DNA from: DASPLX01 sp035627375
GTDB lineage: Bacteria > Pseudomonadota > Gammaproteobacteria > Burkholderiales > Burkholderiaceae_D
Reading direction: 5' to 3'
DNA length: 34,718 bases
Assembly: GCA_035627375.1 (NCBI GenBank)
Contig: DASPLX010000029.1
Coordinates: 1-34,718, forward strand
This document shows positions 1-7,869 of the stretch, one piece after another. The position numbers and the translations under genes were made by a program. The stretch's first letter is position 1. Every line of letters starts with the position of its first letter. Under the pieces are notes generated by a model. The model ran no database searches. It was given only the letters and a program-made list of their open reading frames with translations, and was not told the origin of the DNA.

Positions 1-1679
1 CCGGTCAGCGCGATCAGCGCCACGTAGACACCGAGCATGAGCGCCTTGCGCGAGATCGCGCGCCGCACGCCGCCGCTGTAGCCGCTCGCGCCGCGCTGGA
101 AGGCACGGTTGAAGAGCGCGAAGAAGCGGCCGAACACGCGGTCCATGGCGCGCGTGAGCGCGTCCTTGGGCGCGCCGTGCCCCTGCAGCAGCAGCGCCGC
201 GAGCGCGGGCGACAGGGTGAGCGAGTTGATCGCCGAGATGACGGTCGAGATCGCGATCGTCAGCGCGAACTGGCGGTAGAACTGGCCGGACAGGCCGGAG
301 ACGAAGGCGATCGGCACGAACACGGCGCACAGCACCAGCGCGATCGCGATGATCGGGCCGGACACTTCCTTCATCGCCTGCACCGTGGCGTTGCGCGGCG
401 TGAGGCCGGCCTGGATGTTGCGTTCGACGTTCTCGACCACCACGATCGCATCGTCGACCACGATGCCGATCGCCAGCACCAGCCCGAACAGCGACAAGGT
501 ATTGATCGAGAAGCCGAAGCCGAGCATCACGGCGAAGGTGCCGATGATCGAGACCGGCACCGCCACCAGCGGGATGATGGAGGCGCGCCAGGTCTGCAGG
601 AACACGATCACCACCAGCACCACCAGCGCGACCGCTTCCAGCAGCGTGTGGATCACGGCGCGGATCGATTCGCGCACGAACTGCGTCGGGTCGTAGACCA
701 CGCTGTAGTCCACGCCTTCCGGAAAGTCCTTCTTCAGCTCTTCCATCTTGGCGCGCACGTCGGACGACAATTGCAAGGCGTTCGCGTTCGGCGCCTCGAA
801 GATCGCGATCGCCGCCGCCGATTTGTTGTTCAGCAGCGAGCGCAGCGCATAGGAATTCGAGCCGAGCTCGACGCGCGCCACGTCCTTCAGGCGCGTGACC
901 GAGCCGTCGTTGCCGGTGCGCACGATGATGTCGCCGAACTCTTCCTCGGTCTGCAGGCGCCCTTGGGTATTGACGGTCAGCTGGAACTCGGCATTCTTGG
1001 CCGGCGCCTCGCCGATCACGCCGGCCGCGACCTGCACGTTCTGCTCGCGGATGGCGGCGACGACGTCGCCGGCCGTCATGCCGCGCGCCGCCACCTTTTG
1101 CGGATCGAGCCAGACGCGCATCGCATAGTCGCCGGCGCCGAACAGGATGGTTTCGCCCATGCCGGGAATGCGCGACAGCTGGTCCTTGATGTTGAGCACC
1201 GCGTAGTTGCGCAGGTAGACGTCGTCGTAGCGGCCGTTCGGCGACATCAGGTGCACCACCATGGTCAGGTTCGGCGAGCTCTTGGCGGTCGTCACGCCGA
1301 TCTGGCGCACTTCCTCCGGCAGGCGCGGCAAGGCGCGCTGCACGCGGTTCTGCACCTGCGTCTCGGCCTGCTCGACATCGGTGCCGATCTTGAACGTGAC
1401 CGTCAGCGCGAGCGAACCGTCGGAGGTCGCCTGCGACGACATGTAGAGCATGTTTTCGACGCCGTTGATCTGCTCTTCCAGCGGCGCCGCCACCGTCTCG
1501 GCGATCACTTTCGGATTGGCGCCCGGATACACGGCGCGCACCACCACCGAGGGCGGCACGACATCCGGATATTCCGACACCGGCAGCTTGAAGATCGCCA
1601 GCACGCCGGCGACGAAAATGATGATCGACAAGACCGCCGCGAAGATCGGCCTGTCGACGAAGAATCTGGAGAAGTTCAT
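1..1679 (-). CDS. bpeF: RND efflux pump inner-membrane permease (CeoB/BpeF/MexF-like), 3' part beyond window
   Basis: This is the N-terminal 559 codons of a protein that is normally about 1050 residues; the rest lies left of position 1. RND permeases are proton-driven trimeric inner-membrane pumps that export drugs through a periplasmic adaptor and an outer-membrane channel. The protein opens MNFSRFFVDRPIFAAV, the usual N-terminus of the HAE1 family, with TM1 directly after. A porter domain follows, then closely packed membrane segments. One of these carries IGIVVDDAIVVVENV with the paired Asp of the proton relay. The ATG at 1679 lies 37 bases after the adaptor stop, so the two are co-transcribed. 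The MexF/CeoB assignment rests on the N-terminus and on the LysR-hydrolase-adaptor-permease gene order. The exact substrate is unknown; related pumps export chloramphenicol, trimethoprim and fluoroquinolones. Confidence 0.93.
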   Translation of the reverse strand, partial: MNFSRFFVDRPIFAAVLSIIIFVAGVLAIFKLPVSEYPDVVPPSVVVRAVYPGANPKVIAETVAAPLEEQINGVENMLYMSSQATSDGSLALTVTFKIGTDVEQAETQVQNRVQRALPRLPEEVRQIGVTTAKSSPNLTMVVHLMSPNGRYDDVYLRNYAVLNIKDQLSRIPGMGETILFGAGDYAMRVWLDPQKVAARGMTAGDVVAAIREQNVQVAAGVIGEAPAKNAEFQLTVNTQGRLQTEEEFGDIIVRTGNDGSVTRLKDVARVELGSNSYALRSLLNNKSAAAIAIFEAPNANALQLSSDVRAKMEELKKDFPEGVDYSVVYDPTQFVRESIRAVIHTLLEAVALVVLVVIVFLQTWRASIIPLVAVPVSIIGTFAVMLGFGFSINTLSLFGLVLAIGIVVDDAIVVVENVERNIQAGLTPRNATVQAMKEVSGPIIAIALVLCAVFVPIAFVSGLSGQFYRQFALTIAISTVISAINSLTLSPALAALLLQGHGAPKDALTRAMDRVFGRFFALFNRAFQRGASGYSGGVRRAISRKALMLGVYVALIALT

Positions 1680-1716
1680 GATGTTCTCTCTTGTTGGTTG
1701 TCGTGGGCGGCCCGGG

Positions 1717-2937
1717 TCAGCCTTCCGATTTGGCGGAAGCGGTCTTGGCCTCGGCCTTCGGCGGCGCGGCCTGCGGGGCGTTCGGGTCGGCGTCCATCGC
1801 CACCATTTGGGCGGTGACGGGAGCGCCCGGACGCACGCGCTGCAAGCCGTTGACGACGATCTTCTCGCCCGGCCTGACGCCGTCGCGCACGACGCGCAAG
1901 CCGTCGACCACCGGACCGAGCTTCACCGGCCGGTATTCCGCCTTGCCTTCGCCGTTCACCACGAACACGAACTTGCGGTCCTGGTCGGTGCCGACGGCGC
2001 GATCGTGGATCAGGGCCGCCTTGGTCTCGCCGCCGGTGCCGTTGCCGGCCGCCACCTGCACCCGGGCGAACAGGCCGGGAGCGAGCGCGTTGTCGGCATT
2101 CTTCAGCACCGCGCGCATGCGCACGCTGCCGGTGGCCGGGTCGACGCGGTTGTCGAGGAATTCGAGCTTGCCTTCGTGCGGGAAGCCGGCTTCGTTGGCG
2201 AGACCGATGCGCACCGTCACCGGCTTGCCGCTGCGCGCGAGGGAAGCCACGCGCAGATAAGTGTCTTCGTCGCCGTCGAAGCTGGCATAGATTGGGTTGC
2301 TCGACACCACCGACGTCAGCACGACGTTGCCGTCGACCAGGTTGCCGAGCGTGACCTCGGCCTTGCTGACGCGGCCGTCGATCGGCGAGCGCACCTGGGT
2401 GAAGTCGAGGTTCAGTTTCGCCGCTTCATAGGCCGCCTGCGCGGCGCGCGCATTCGCTTCCAGCTCCTTCACGCTCGCCGCCTTCTCGTCCGCCTCGCGC
2501 TGCGCGATCGCCTTCTCGGCGACCAGCTTTTCGGCGCGCGCCAGCTCCACCTTCGCCAGATCCGCCTTGGCGCGCGCGGCCAGCGCGGCGGCTTCGGCGC
2601 GATTGGCCTCGGCCTGATAGGGCCGCCGGTCGATGACGAACAGCACGTCGCCTTTCTTCACTTCCGCGCCCGGCTTGAAATTCACCGAAGCGATGAATCC
2701 CGAGACGCGCGGACGGATCTCCACGCGGTCGACCGCTTCCAGGCGCCCCGAGAATTCCTGGGTCTCCATGATCGATTTCTCGAGCACGGCGGCGGCGGTG
2801 ATCGGCGGCCCGCCGGCCTGCGCCGGGCCGGCTTCCTTGGCGGAAGGCTGCCCGCAAGCGGACAGGACGAGCGCGGCGGCCGCGCTCAATGCGAAAGGAG
2901 CGACAAGCGCAATCTTCAATGGTCGGATGTTCTGCAT
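1717..2937 (-). CDS. bpeE: RND efflux periplasmic adaptor lipoprotein (CeoA/BpeE/MexE-like)
   Basis: Membrane-fusion protein of 406 aa that bridges the RND permease and the outer-membrane channel. The N-terminus is a lipoprotein signal peptide with lipobox LSAC (Cys near residue 28). The body has the order expected for the family. It starts with a beta-barrel/lipoyl half (VEIRPRVSGFIASVNF, then GAEVKKGDVLFVIDRRPYQAE). An Ala/Glu/Lys-rich alpha-hairpin follows at about residues 100-165, then the second lipoyl half (TQVRSPIDGRVSKAEVTLG) and a C-terminal membrane-proximal domain. The tail is low-complexity Ala/Lys/Pro. The ATG at 2937 is preceded by a strong AGGAAGAG ribosome site. It lies between the LlpE-like gene and the permease on the same strand, the order of the Burkholderia ceo and bpeEF operons. 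No outer-membrane channel gene is visible; in those operons it follows the permease and would lie outside the window. Confidence 0.93.
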   Translation of the reverse strand: MQNIRPLKIALVAPFALSAAAALVLSACGQPSAKEAGPAQAGGPPITAAAVLEKSIMETQEFSGRLEAVDRVEIRPRVSGFIASVNFKPGAEVKKGDVLFVIDRRPYQAEANRAEAAALAARAKADLAKVELARAEKLVAEKAIAQREADEKAASVKELEANARAAQAAYEAAKLNLDFTQVRSPIDGRVSKAEVTLGNLVDGNVVLTSVVSSNPIYASFDGDEDTYLRVASLARSGKPVTVRIGLANEAGFPHEGKLEFLDNRVDPATGSVRMRAVLKNADNALAPGLFARVQVAAGNGTGGETKAALIHDRAVGTDQDRKFVFVVNGEGKAEYRPVKLGPVVDGLRVVRDGVRPGEKIVVNGLQRVRPGAPVTAQMVAMDADPNAPQAAPPKAEAKTASAKSEG

Positions 2938-2990
2938 GTTCTTCTCTTCCTGATCAATGGTTAGTGGTTATTCAAAACAAACTCTCCCCG

Positions 2991-3010
2991 CCGGCCATTG
3001 CAATGGTCGG
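2991..3010. promoter_or_regulatory. 20-bp dyad between llpE-like gene and RND adaptor gene
   Basis: Two 10-base arms meet without a loop around the perfect 12-base palindrome CCATTGCAATGG (2995-3006), with one mismatch in the outer bases. It sits in the 107-base gap between the hydrolase stop (3045) and the adaptor start (2937). On the minus strand it is followed by a G-rich then T-rich stretch. It could be an operator for the pump genes or a weak intra-operon stem-loop; the lack of a loop favours a protein-binding site. Confidence 0.35.
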
Positions 3011-3044
3011 GCTTCCCCTTGTGGCAAGGTCAAGCTTTATTGAT

Positions 3045-3935
3045 TTATTTTTGTAGATCCGAGGTCTTGCGCGCCTCGGCTTGCAATCCATGAATGAAGT
3101 GACGGATCTCGCGCAGCGCGTCCTCCTGGCGCGCGCAGCTGCACCTGGCATCCGGCTCGTCGAGCGCGATCGGCGGCAGACGTTTGACCAGCGTCTTGAT
3201 GCCGGCGGAAATCAGCTTGGTGCCGTACTGCTCCGCCTCGTCGCGCAACGGGTCGTCGTCGGCCGACAGTATCAAGGCCGGCGGCAAACCGCTCATGCGG
3301 CTCGATTGCAGTGGCGATGCGTATGGATGGGCGCGGTCGATCGCGCGCGGCAGATAACCGCGGTAGGCGCTCACGCAGAGCTCCACCGCGCGCACCACGC
3401 CGTTGTCGGTGCTCATCTTGCGCATCGATCCGGTCGATAGGTTCGGATCGAGCATCGGCATGATCAGCAATTGCGCCGCCAACGGCGGGCCGCCGCGATC
3501 GCGCGCCATCAAGGCCGATACCGCCGCCAGGTTGCCGCCCGCTTCGATGCCGGCGCTGATCATATGCCGGCCGCTCCAGCCGAGCCGCATGCGCTGGCGC
3601 TTGGCCCACTTCAATACCGCATAGGCATCCTCGACGGCGGCGGGGAACGGCCGCTCCTGCGCCAGCGTATAGGCGCTGGCCAGCACCCGGCAGCGCGTAT
3701 CGGCGGCCAGCGCGCGCAAGAACATGTCGATCGCTTCCAGCTCGTCCTCGACGAATCCGCCGGGCGGGAAGCACACGATCAGCGTATCGTCGTCCGCCTG
3801 TTGCGGCTTATAGAGACGCGCGGCCAGCTTGCCGCATGCGCCGTCGGCCAGCAGCTCGCGCCGCGCAACGCCGGCGCCGCGCTCGTCGCCGGGGCAAACG
3901 CCTTGGCCGCTCGCAGAATCGTCGCGCGCCGTCAT
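3045..3935 (-). CDS. llpE: LlpE-like alpha/beta-hydrolase-fold protein with degenerate catalytic site
   Basis: Protein of 296 aa related to the hormone-sensitive-lipase/acetyl-hydrolase branch of the alpha/beta-hydrolase fold. In Burkholderia an LlpE 'lipase-like' gene occupies this place between the LysR gene and the RND genes. The scaffold is recognisable, but the key motifs are changed. The oxyanion HGGG reads PPGG (57-60). The nucleophile elbow GDSAGG reads GIEAGG, with Glu131 in place of Ser. The acid-containing DDDPLRDE (226-233) is kept. The usual C-terminal HG(F) histidine is absent (LPPIALDEP, 253-261). I therefore infer a protein without classical esterase activity. The ATG at 3935 overlaps the stop of the upstream 71-codon gene as ATGA, indicating translational coupling. 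A longer frame runs upstream to 4223 but has no hydrolase similarity and would overlap that gene. Confidence 0.85.
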   Translation of the reverse strand: MTARDDSASGQGVCPGDERGAGVARRELLADGACGKLAARLYKPQQADDDTLIVCFPPGGFVEDELEAIDMFLRALAADTRCRVLASAYTLAQERPFPAAVEDAYAVLKWAKRQRMRLGWSGRHMISAGIEAGGNLAAVSALMARDRGGPPLAAQLLIMPMLDPNLSTGSMRKMSTDNGVVRAVELCVSAYRGYLPRAIDRAHPYASPLQSSRMSGLPPALILSADDDPLRDEAEQYGTKLISAGIKTLVKRLPPIALDEPDARCSCARQEDALREIRHFIHGLQAEARKTSDLQK

Positions 3936-4147
3936 TGAACCGACTCCCGCGCGCCGGCTTTCCTCTCGACGCCGGCGGTGAAATCGCTGCCGCCGAATAC
4001 GCGCTGCGCCAGCGCATCGAAGCCGACCGCCTGCGCGCGCACTTCCTTGCCGCCGTACGGCAGCTGGCCGCTCGTCACCATGGCGGCGGCGCTCAACGAG
4101 GCCAGCGCCACGACGGCACCGGCAAACAATGCATCGCGAATAGTCAT
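3932..4147 (-). CDS. Small exported or membrane-anchored hypothetical protein (71 aa)
   Basis: First gene of the leftward efflux operon. Residues about 5-27 (DALFAGAVVALASLSAAAMV) form a hydrophobic Ala-rich segment suited to a signal peptide or membrane anchor. The remaining ~45 residues are soluble and polar, and I do not recognise them. The ATG at 4147 has a good AGGAG ribosome site 6 bases upstream. The stop overlaps the LlpE-like start as ATGA, so the two are translationally coupled. Being first behind the LysR-controlled intergenic region, it would be the most strongly induced gene of the operon. No function can be assigned from sequence alone. Confidence 0.7.
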   Translation of the reverse strand: MTIRDALFAGAVVALASLSAAAMVTSGQLPYGGKEVRAQAVGFDALAQRVFGGSDFTAGVERKAGARESVQ

Positions 4148-4240
4148 GATCGGCTCCTGCTCGCTTTCCCTTTTCCAGCATCCTGCAGCGAACTATACGT
4201 TTGTCTACAATATCGATAAACATGCGTCACGCGAATTGAC

Positions 4241-4259
4241 TGTTCAGAAAGTCTGAACA
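4241..4259. promoter_or_regulatory. Perfect 8-3-8 palindrome, candidate LysR-type operator
   Basis: TGTTCAGA-AAG-TCTGAACA is a perfect inverted repeat, 27 bases before the LysR start and inside the 138-base divergent intergenic region. It contains the T-N11-A pattern of LysR-family boxes (T4244 to A4256). A -10-like TATAGT and an ATCGAT palindrome for the leftward operon lie at about 4190-4220. The position suits autoregulation of the LysR gene together with control of the divergent efflux operon. Confidence 0.55.
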
Positions 4260-4285
4260 ATGCGATTCCCATTCCAGGGGTCATC

Positions 4286-5296
4286 ATGGACAAGCTGCAG
4301 GCGATGGAAGTATTCGTGCAAGTGGTCGATGCCGGCAGCTTCACGCGCGCCGCCGACAACATGCAGCTGCCGAAGGCCACGGTCTCCACGCTCGTCAGCA
4401 ACCTGGAAGCCGCGCTGTCCATCAAATTGCTGAACCGCACGACGCGCCAGTTGAGCGTGACCGCCGACGGCGCCGCCTATTACGAACGCTGCCTGGCCAT
4501 CCTGGCCGACGTCCAGGACGCCGAAGAGTCCCTCTCGAAGACGCGCCGCAATCCGAGCGGCCGCCTGCGCGTCGACGTGCCGAGCGCGCTCGGACACGAT
4601 CTTCTGGTTCCCGCTCTGCCCGACTTCTTCAAGCGCTATCCCGACATCACGCTCGAACTGGGCTGCAGCGACCGGCCGGTCGATCTGATCGAGGAAGGCG
4701 TCGATTGCGTGGTGCGCGGCGGGCAATTGACCGATTCCTCGCTGCTGGTGGCGCGCCGCGTCGGCGCCCTGCACTTCGTGACCTGCGCCGCCCCGTCGTA
4801 CCTGGCGATGCACGGACGCCCGACGCATCCGGACGATCTCGCGCATCATCAGTGCGTGAATTATTTCTCCGCCAAGACCGGCAAGATCTACGAGTGGGAT
4901 TTCGTCAAGGACGACGTCGCCATCAACATCCGCGTGCCGGGCTATCTCGCCGTCAACGACTCGAGCGCCTACCATGCGGCGGCGCTGGCCGGCATCGGCG
5001 TCGTGCAGATGCCCTTGTTCACCGCGCAGCCGCACCTGAAGGCCGGACGGCTCGAAGCGCTGCTCGAAGACTGGTGCTCCGAAGCGGTGCCGATGCACGT
5101 GATGTATCCGCAGAACCGCCATCTGTCTGCCAAGGTGCGCGCCTTCGTCGAATGGGTCGCCGAACTGTTTGCCGAGCATCCCGAACTGCAGCTCGATCTC
5201 GCCAAGTGCAAGAAGGCGATGGCCGCCGGCGACGCCAGCCAGGCGGCGAAGAAGAAACCCGGACGGACCAGGCAAGCGGAACCCCAGGCCGAATAG
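4286..5296 (+). CDS. LysR-family transcriptional regulator (CeoR/BpeT-like by context)
   Basis: A 336-aa LysR-type regulator. The N-terminal winged helix-turn-helix is clear: MDKLQAMEVFVQVVDAGSFT, then the recognition region PKATVSTLVSNLEAAL and the RTTRQLSVTADG wing. A linker helix and a two-lobed periplasmic-binding-protein-like effector domain follow (about residues 90-295). The C-terminus carries a Lys/Ala-rich tail of about 30 residues (KKAMAAGDASQAAKKKPGR onward), longer than usual. The ATG at 4286 sits behind GGGGTCATC. It diverges from the small peptide-LlpE-RND operon, the arrangement of ceoR and bpeT in Burkholderia, so activation of that pump is the likely role. The effector is not evident from sequence. 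Confidence 0.95.
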   Translation: MDKLQAMEVFVQVVDAGSFTRAADNMQLPKATVSTLVSNLEAALSIKLLNRTTRQLSVTADGAAYYERCLAILADVQDAEESLSKTRRNPSGRLRVDVPSALGHDLLVPALPDFFKRYPDITLELGCSDRPVDLIEEGVDCVVRGGQLTDSSLLVARRVGALHFVTCAAPSYLAMHGRPTHPDDLAHHQCVNYFSAKTGKIYEWDFVKDDVAINIRVPGYLAVNDSSAYHAAALAGIGVVQMPLFTAQPHLKAGRLEALLEDWCSEAVPMHVMYPQNRHLSAKVRAFVEWVAELFAEHPELQLDLAKCKKAMAAGDASQAAKKKPGRTRQAEPQAE

Positions 5297-5312
5297 GCCG
5301 GCGGAGCAGAGC

Positions 5313-6389
5313 ATGGCGCTGCCGGCCGATTATCCCGAATCGCGCGCGATCTTCCTCGAACACGCGCGCCGTCTCGGCGTCGAAGCGCGCTCCTTTTTCC
5401 ATGCCGACGACGACAGCGGCGCGCGCCTGTCGACCGATGTCGCGGTCTTCGGCCCCGGCGACGCGCGAGCCGCCGTTTTCATCGCCAGCGGGACGCACGG
5501 CGTCGAGGGCTACGCGGGCGCGGCCTGCCAGTTCCGCTTCATGGAGATTTATCCGCAGCGCTACGCGCGCCCCGACATCGACTACGTGCTCGTGCACGCC
5601 GTGAATCCCTGGGGCTACTTCCACGATTGCCGCGTCACGCGCGAGAACGTCGACCTCAACCGCAACTTCGTCGAGTTTCCCCTGGGCGACGGCCGGGACG
5701 GCGGATATGGCGCCTATCACGACCTGCTGGTCGCGCGCTATCGGCCTTGGCCGCGCGGACTGTGGAACGAGATCCGCCTGCTGTCCTGCGCGTTGACGGG
5801 TGCGCGCCGGCGCCGGCTCCAGGCCGCGATCACGGCGGGGCAGCATGCTTATCCGGACGGCTTGTTCTACGGCGGCACGGCGGCGACGGAGAGCCGCAGG
5901 ATCTGGGAAGACATCGTCCGCCTCCACGGCGGCGGCCGCGGGCGCGCCGTCCTGCTCGATCTGCACACCGGCTTGGGCCGGCGCGGCAGCGGCGAATTGA
6001 TCAGCCATCTTCCGCCCTCCGATCCCGGTTTCCTGCGGATGAATGCCTGGTTCGGCGGCGCGCTGCGCTCGATGGCCGGCGGCTCGGTCGGCACCGCCGT
6101 CGAAGGCACGCTGAACGCCGCCTTCGAACGCATGCTCGCAGGGCGCGGCCAGGCGGTCGGACTCGAGTTCGGCACCCGCGCGCCGCTCGCGGTGCTCAAT
6201 GCCCTGCGCGCGGACCAGTGGTACCGCAACCATGCGGGCGCGCTATCGACGGCGGAGCGCGCGCGGGTCCGGCGGAAAATGAAAAATGCTTTCGCCATCC
6301 CCGACGCCGCCTGGTGCGACGCCGTCCTGGCGCGCTTCGAGCAAGTCGTGGAACAGCTGGCGCGCGGCCTGGCGACGGATCAGAGATAG
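5313..6389 (+). CDS. DUF2817 / M14-like zinc carboxypeptidase-fold protein
   Basis: A 358-aa protein of the DUF2817 family, related to M14 carboxypeptidases and succinylglutamate desuccinylase. Diagnostic segments are SGTHGVEGYAGA (the HxxE-type metal site), NPWGYFHDCRVTRENVDLNRNF (substrate-binding Arg/Asn), LLDLHTGLG (third metal His) and GLEFGTR (C-terminal catalytic Glu region). No signal peptide is seen, so it is probably cytoplasmic. The physiological substrate is not known. The ATG at 5313 has GGAG 8 bases upstream and lies 16 bases after the LysR stop, so read-through from that gene is possible. The 3' end overlaps the convergent DUF1624 gene by 10 bases. Confidence 0.88.
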   Translation: MALPADYPESRAIFLEHARRLGVEARSFFHADDDSGARLSTDVAVFGPGDARAAVFIASGTHGVEGYAGAACQFRFMEIYPQRYARPDIDYVLVHAVNPWGYFHDCRVTRENVDLNRNFVEFPLGDGRDGGYGAYHDLLVARYRPWPRGLWNEIRLLSCALTGARRRRLQAAITAGQHAYPDGLFYGGTAATESRRIWEDIVRLHGGGRGRAVLLDLHTGLGRRGSGELISHLPPSDPGFLRMNAWFGGALRSMAGGSVGTAVEGTLNAAFERMLAGRGQAVGLEFGTRAPLAVLNALRADQWYRNHAGALSTAERARVRRKMKNAFAIPDAAWCDAVLARFEQVVEQLARGLATDQR

Positions 6390-7585
6390 CTCAGCCACCA
6401 GTCGCGCCGCCGCCGCTTGATTTCGCCGAACCAACGGCAGGCCGGATACAGCAGCGCCAGCACGAACAGCCACAGACCATAGGTCGCCGCCAGGGAGACG
6501 CCCCAGCCGTTCATGATCAGCATGCGCGGGTCGGAGACGATGCCGATGAACATCGAGGCCGGATAACCCGCCGCCACGCCCGCGATCAGCATCAAGCCAT
6601 GAGCGAGATACAGGTGCAGGAGATAGCAGAACAGGGGAACGCGGCCGAACGCCAGCAGCACCTCGGCCAGCCTTCCGCGCCATTGCTCGAGGCGCGGCAG
6701 AAGCAGGAACGCCGGGCCGAGCGTCGCCAGCACATACATCAGGGACGGCGGATATTTACGCACGTCGAGGAAGTCGCCGGCGGTCGCCAGCAAGCCGGCG
6801 CGCGGCATCCAGTCGCGCGGGTCGCCATAGAGGTGAAAGCCGCGCAGCAGAAGGAAACCCGTGATCATTGCCAGGCCGAGGATGGTCAGCGTCCTGCGGC
6901 GCGCGCCGGCATCCTGCCGGAACACGAAGCCGAGCCCGTACCCGGCCGCCATGACGCCGATCCAGGGCAATAGCGGATAGACGACGTACAGGCCGAAGCC
7001 GCCGCTCCGCACGCGGCCGCCGTCATGCAACAGCCGCCAGACCCAGGACAGCTCGCCGAACTGCGCGGGCTCGATGCCGTCCAGGATATTGTGCCCCGCA
7101 ATAATCGACACTCCGACTGCAAGGATGGCGCGCTGCGGCAGCCAGACCAGGGCCGCCAGCGCCACCATGGCGGCGCCGATGACCCAGATCACCTGCAACA
7201 GGGCGCCGCGCAGCGCGAAGTCCCATGCAAAACCCACCACCGTCACCTCGAGCAGCACCAGCCATAGCCCGCGGGTCAGCAGAAAACGCGACAAGGCAGC
7301 GCGGCTATCGAGCCTGGCGCCGTGCAGGAAGGCGGAAACGCCGGCGAGAAACACGAACACCGGCGCGCAGAAATGCGTGATCCAGCGCGTGAGATACAGG
7401 GCCGCCGAGGTCTTCTCGACATCGAGCGGGTTGAACAGGAAGGCGCTTTCGTGGAAGAAGTCGCGCACATGATCGAGCACCATGAGCGCGATGACGATGC
7501 CGCGCAACAGATCGATGGCTTCCAGCCGCCGGCCGGCAAGCGCCGCCGCCGGCGCCGGACGATCGAATACCGCGACATTGCTCAT
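6380..7585 (-). CDS. DUF1624 / heparan-alpha-glucosaminide N-acetyltransferase-like membrane protein
   Basis: A 401-aa polytopic membrane protein. The family signature appears near the N-terminus: RRLEAIDLLRGIVIALMVLDHVRDFFH, where the DxxRG and the DHxRDFFH histidine are the usual conserved elements. It is followed by PVFVFLAGVSAFLHG. About nine or ten hydrophobic segments follow, and the C-terminus is basic (KRRRRDWW). Relatives are acyltransferase-like proteins thought to move acyl groups across the inner membrane; the substrate here is unknown. The ATG at 7585 was chosen because GGGAGGG lies just upstream. The frame stays open to 7783, but the extra residues are polar and unlike the family. 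Confidence 0.87.
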   Translation of the reverse strand: MSNVAVFDRPAPAAALAGRRLEAIDLLRGIVIALMVLDHVRDFFHESAFLFNPLDVEKTSAALYLTRWITHFCAPVFVFLAGVSAFLHGARLDSRAALSRFLLTRGLWLVLLEVTVVGFAWDFALRGALLQVIWVIGAAMVALAALVWLPQRAILAVGVSIIAGHNILDGIEPAQFGELSWVWRLLHDGGRVRSGGFGLYVVYPLLPWIGVMAAGYGLGFVFRQDAGARRRTLTILGLAMITGFLLLRGFHLYGDPRDWMPRAGLLATAGDFLDVRKYPPSLMYVLATLGPAFLLLPRLEQWRGRLAEVLLAFGRVPLFCYLLHLYLAHGLMLIAGVAAGYPASMFIGIVSDPRMLIMNGWGVSLAATYGLWLFVLALLYPACRWFGEIKRRRRDWWLSYL

Positions 7586-7808
7586 GGCCAGCCCTCCCGA
7601 TATGCACAAGCGCGTAGCATAACCCGCTGTCGGCCCGTCCGGACACCGGCCTGCCCGCGTCGCTTCCGGCTTTCTCGCGCTTTCACGCGGCTTCGCGCGA
7701 TTTCCCCAGTGTCCTGCGGTTTCCATATCGCAGCGCAGCAGAACGCGGCGCCGGCGCGCCGGCAAGTCCGTCCGGAACAACACTTTTCCGCCTGCCGGCC
7801 GTCCGATT

Positions 7809-7837
7809 TTGTCTCGGGCAACATTGCTCAGTACAAT
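7809..7837 (+). promoter_or_regulatory. Sigma-70-type promoter for the HDOD-MBL operon
   Basis: TTGTCT (7809-7814) and TACAAT (7832-7837) are separated by 17 bases, the optimal spacing; the -10 matches 5/6 and the -35 4/6. Transcription would begin near 7844. This leaves the ATG at 7840 outside the message and supports the start at 7870. Confidence 0.5.
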
Positions 7838-7869
7838 GGATGAACCCGCTCCGCCTGGATGGATTCGAC

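Noticed and set aside
177..1817. Long open frame on the plus strand opposite the RND permease, with Arg/His/Asp-rich translation
   Set aside because: Antisense shadow of GC-rich coding sequence; low-complexity Arg/Asp/His composition and no recognisable domain.
7840..7869. Earlier ATG for the HDOD protein
   Set aside because: It lies before the start site predicted from the TACAAT promoter, has no ribosome site, and the family N-terminus begins at 7870.
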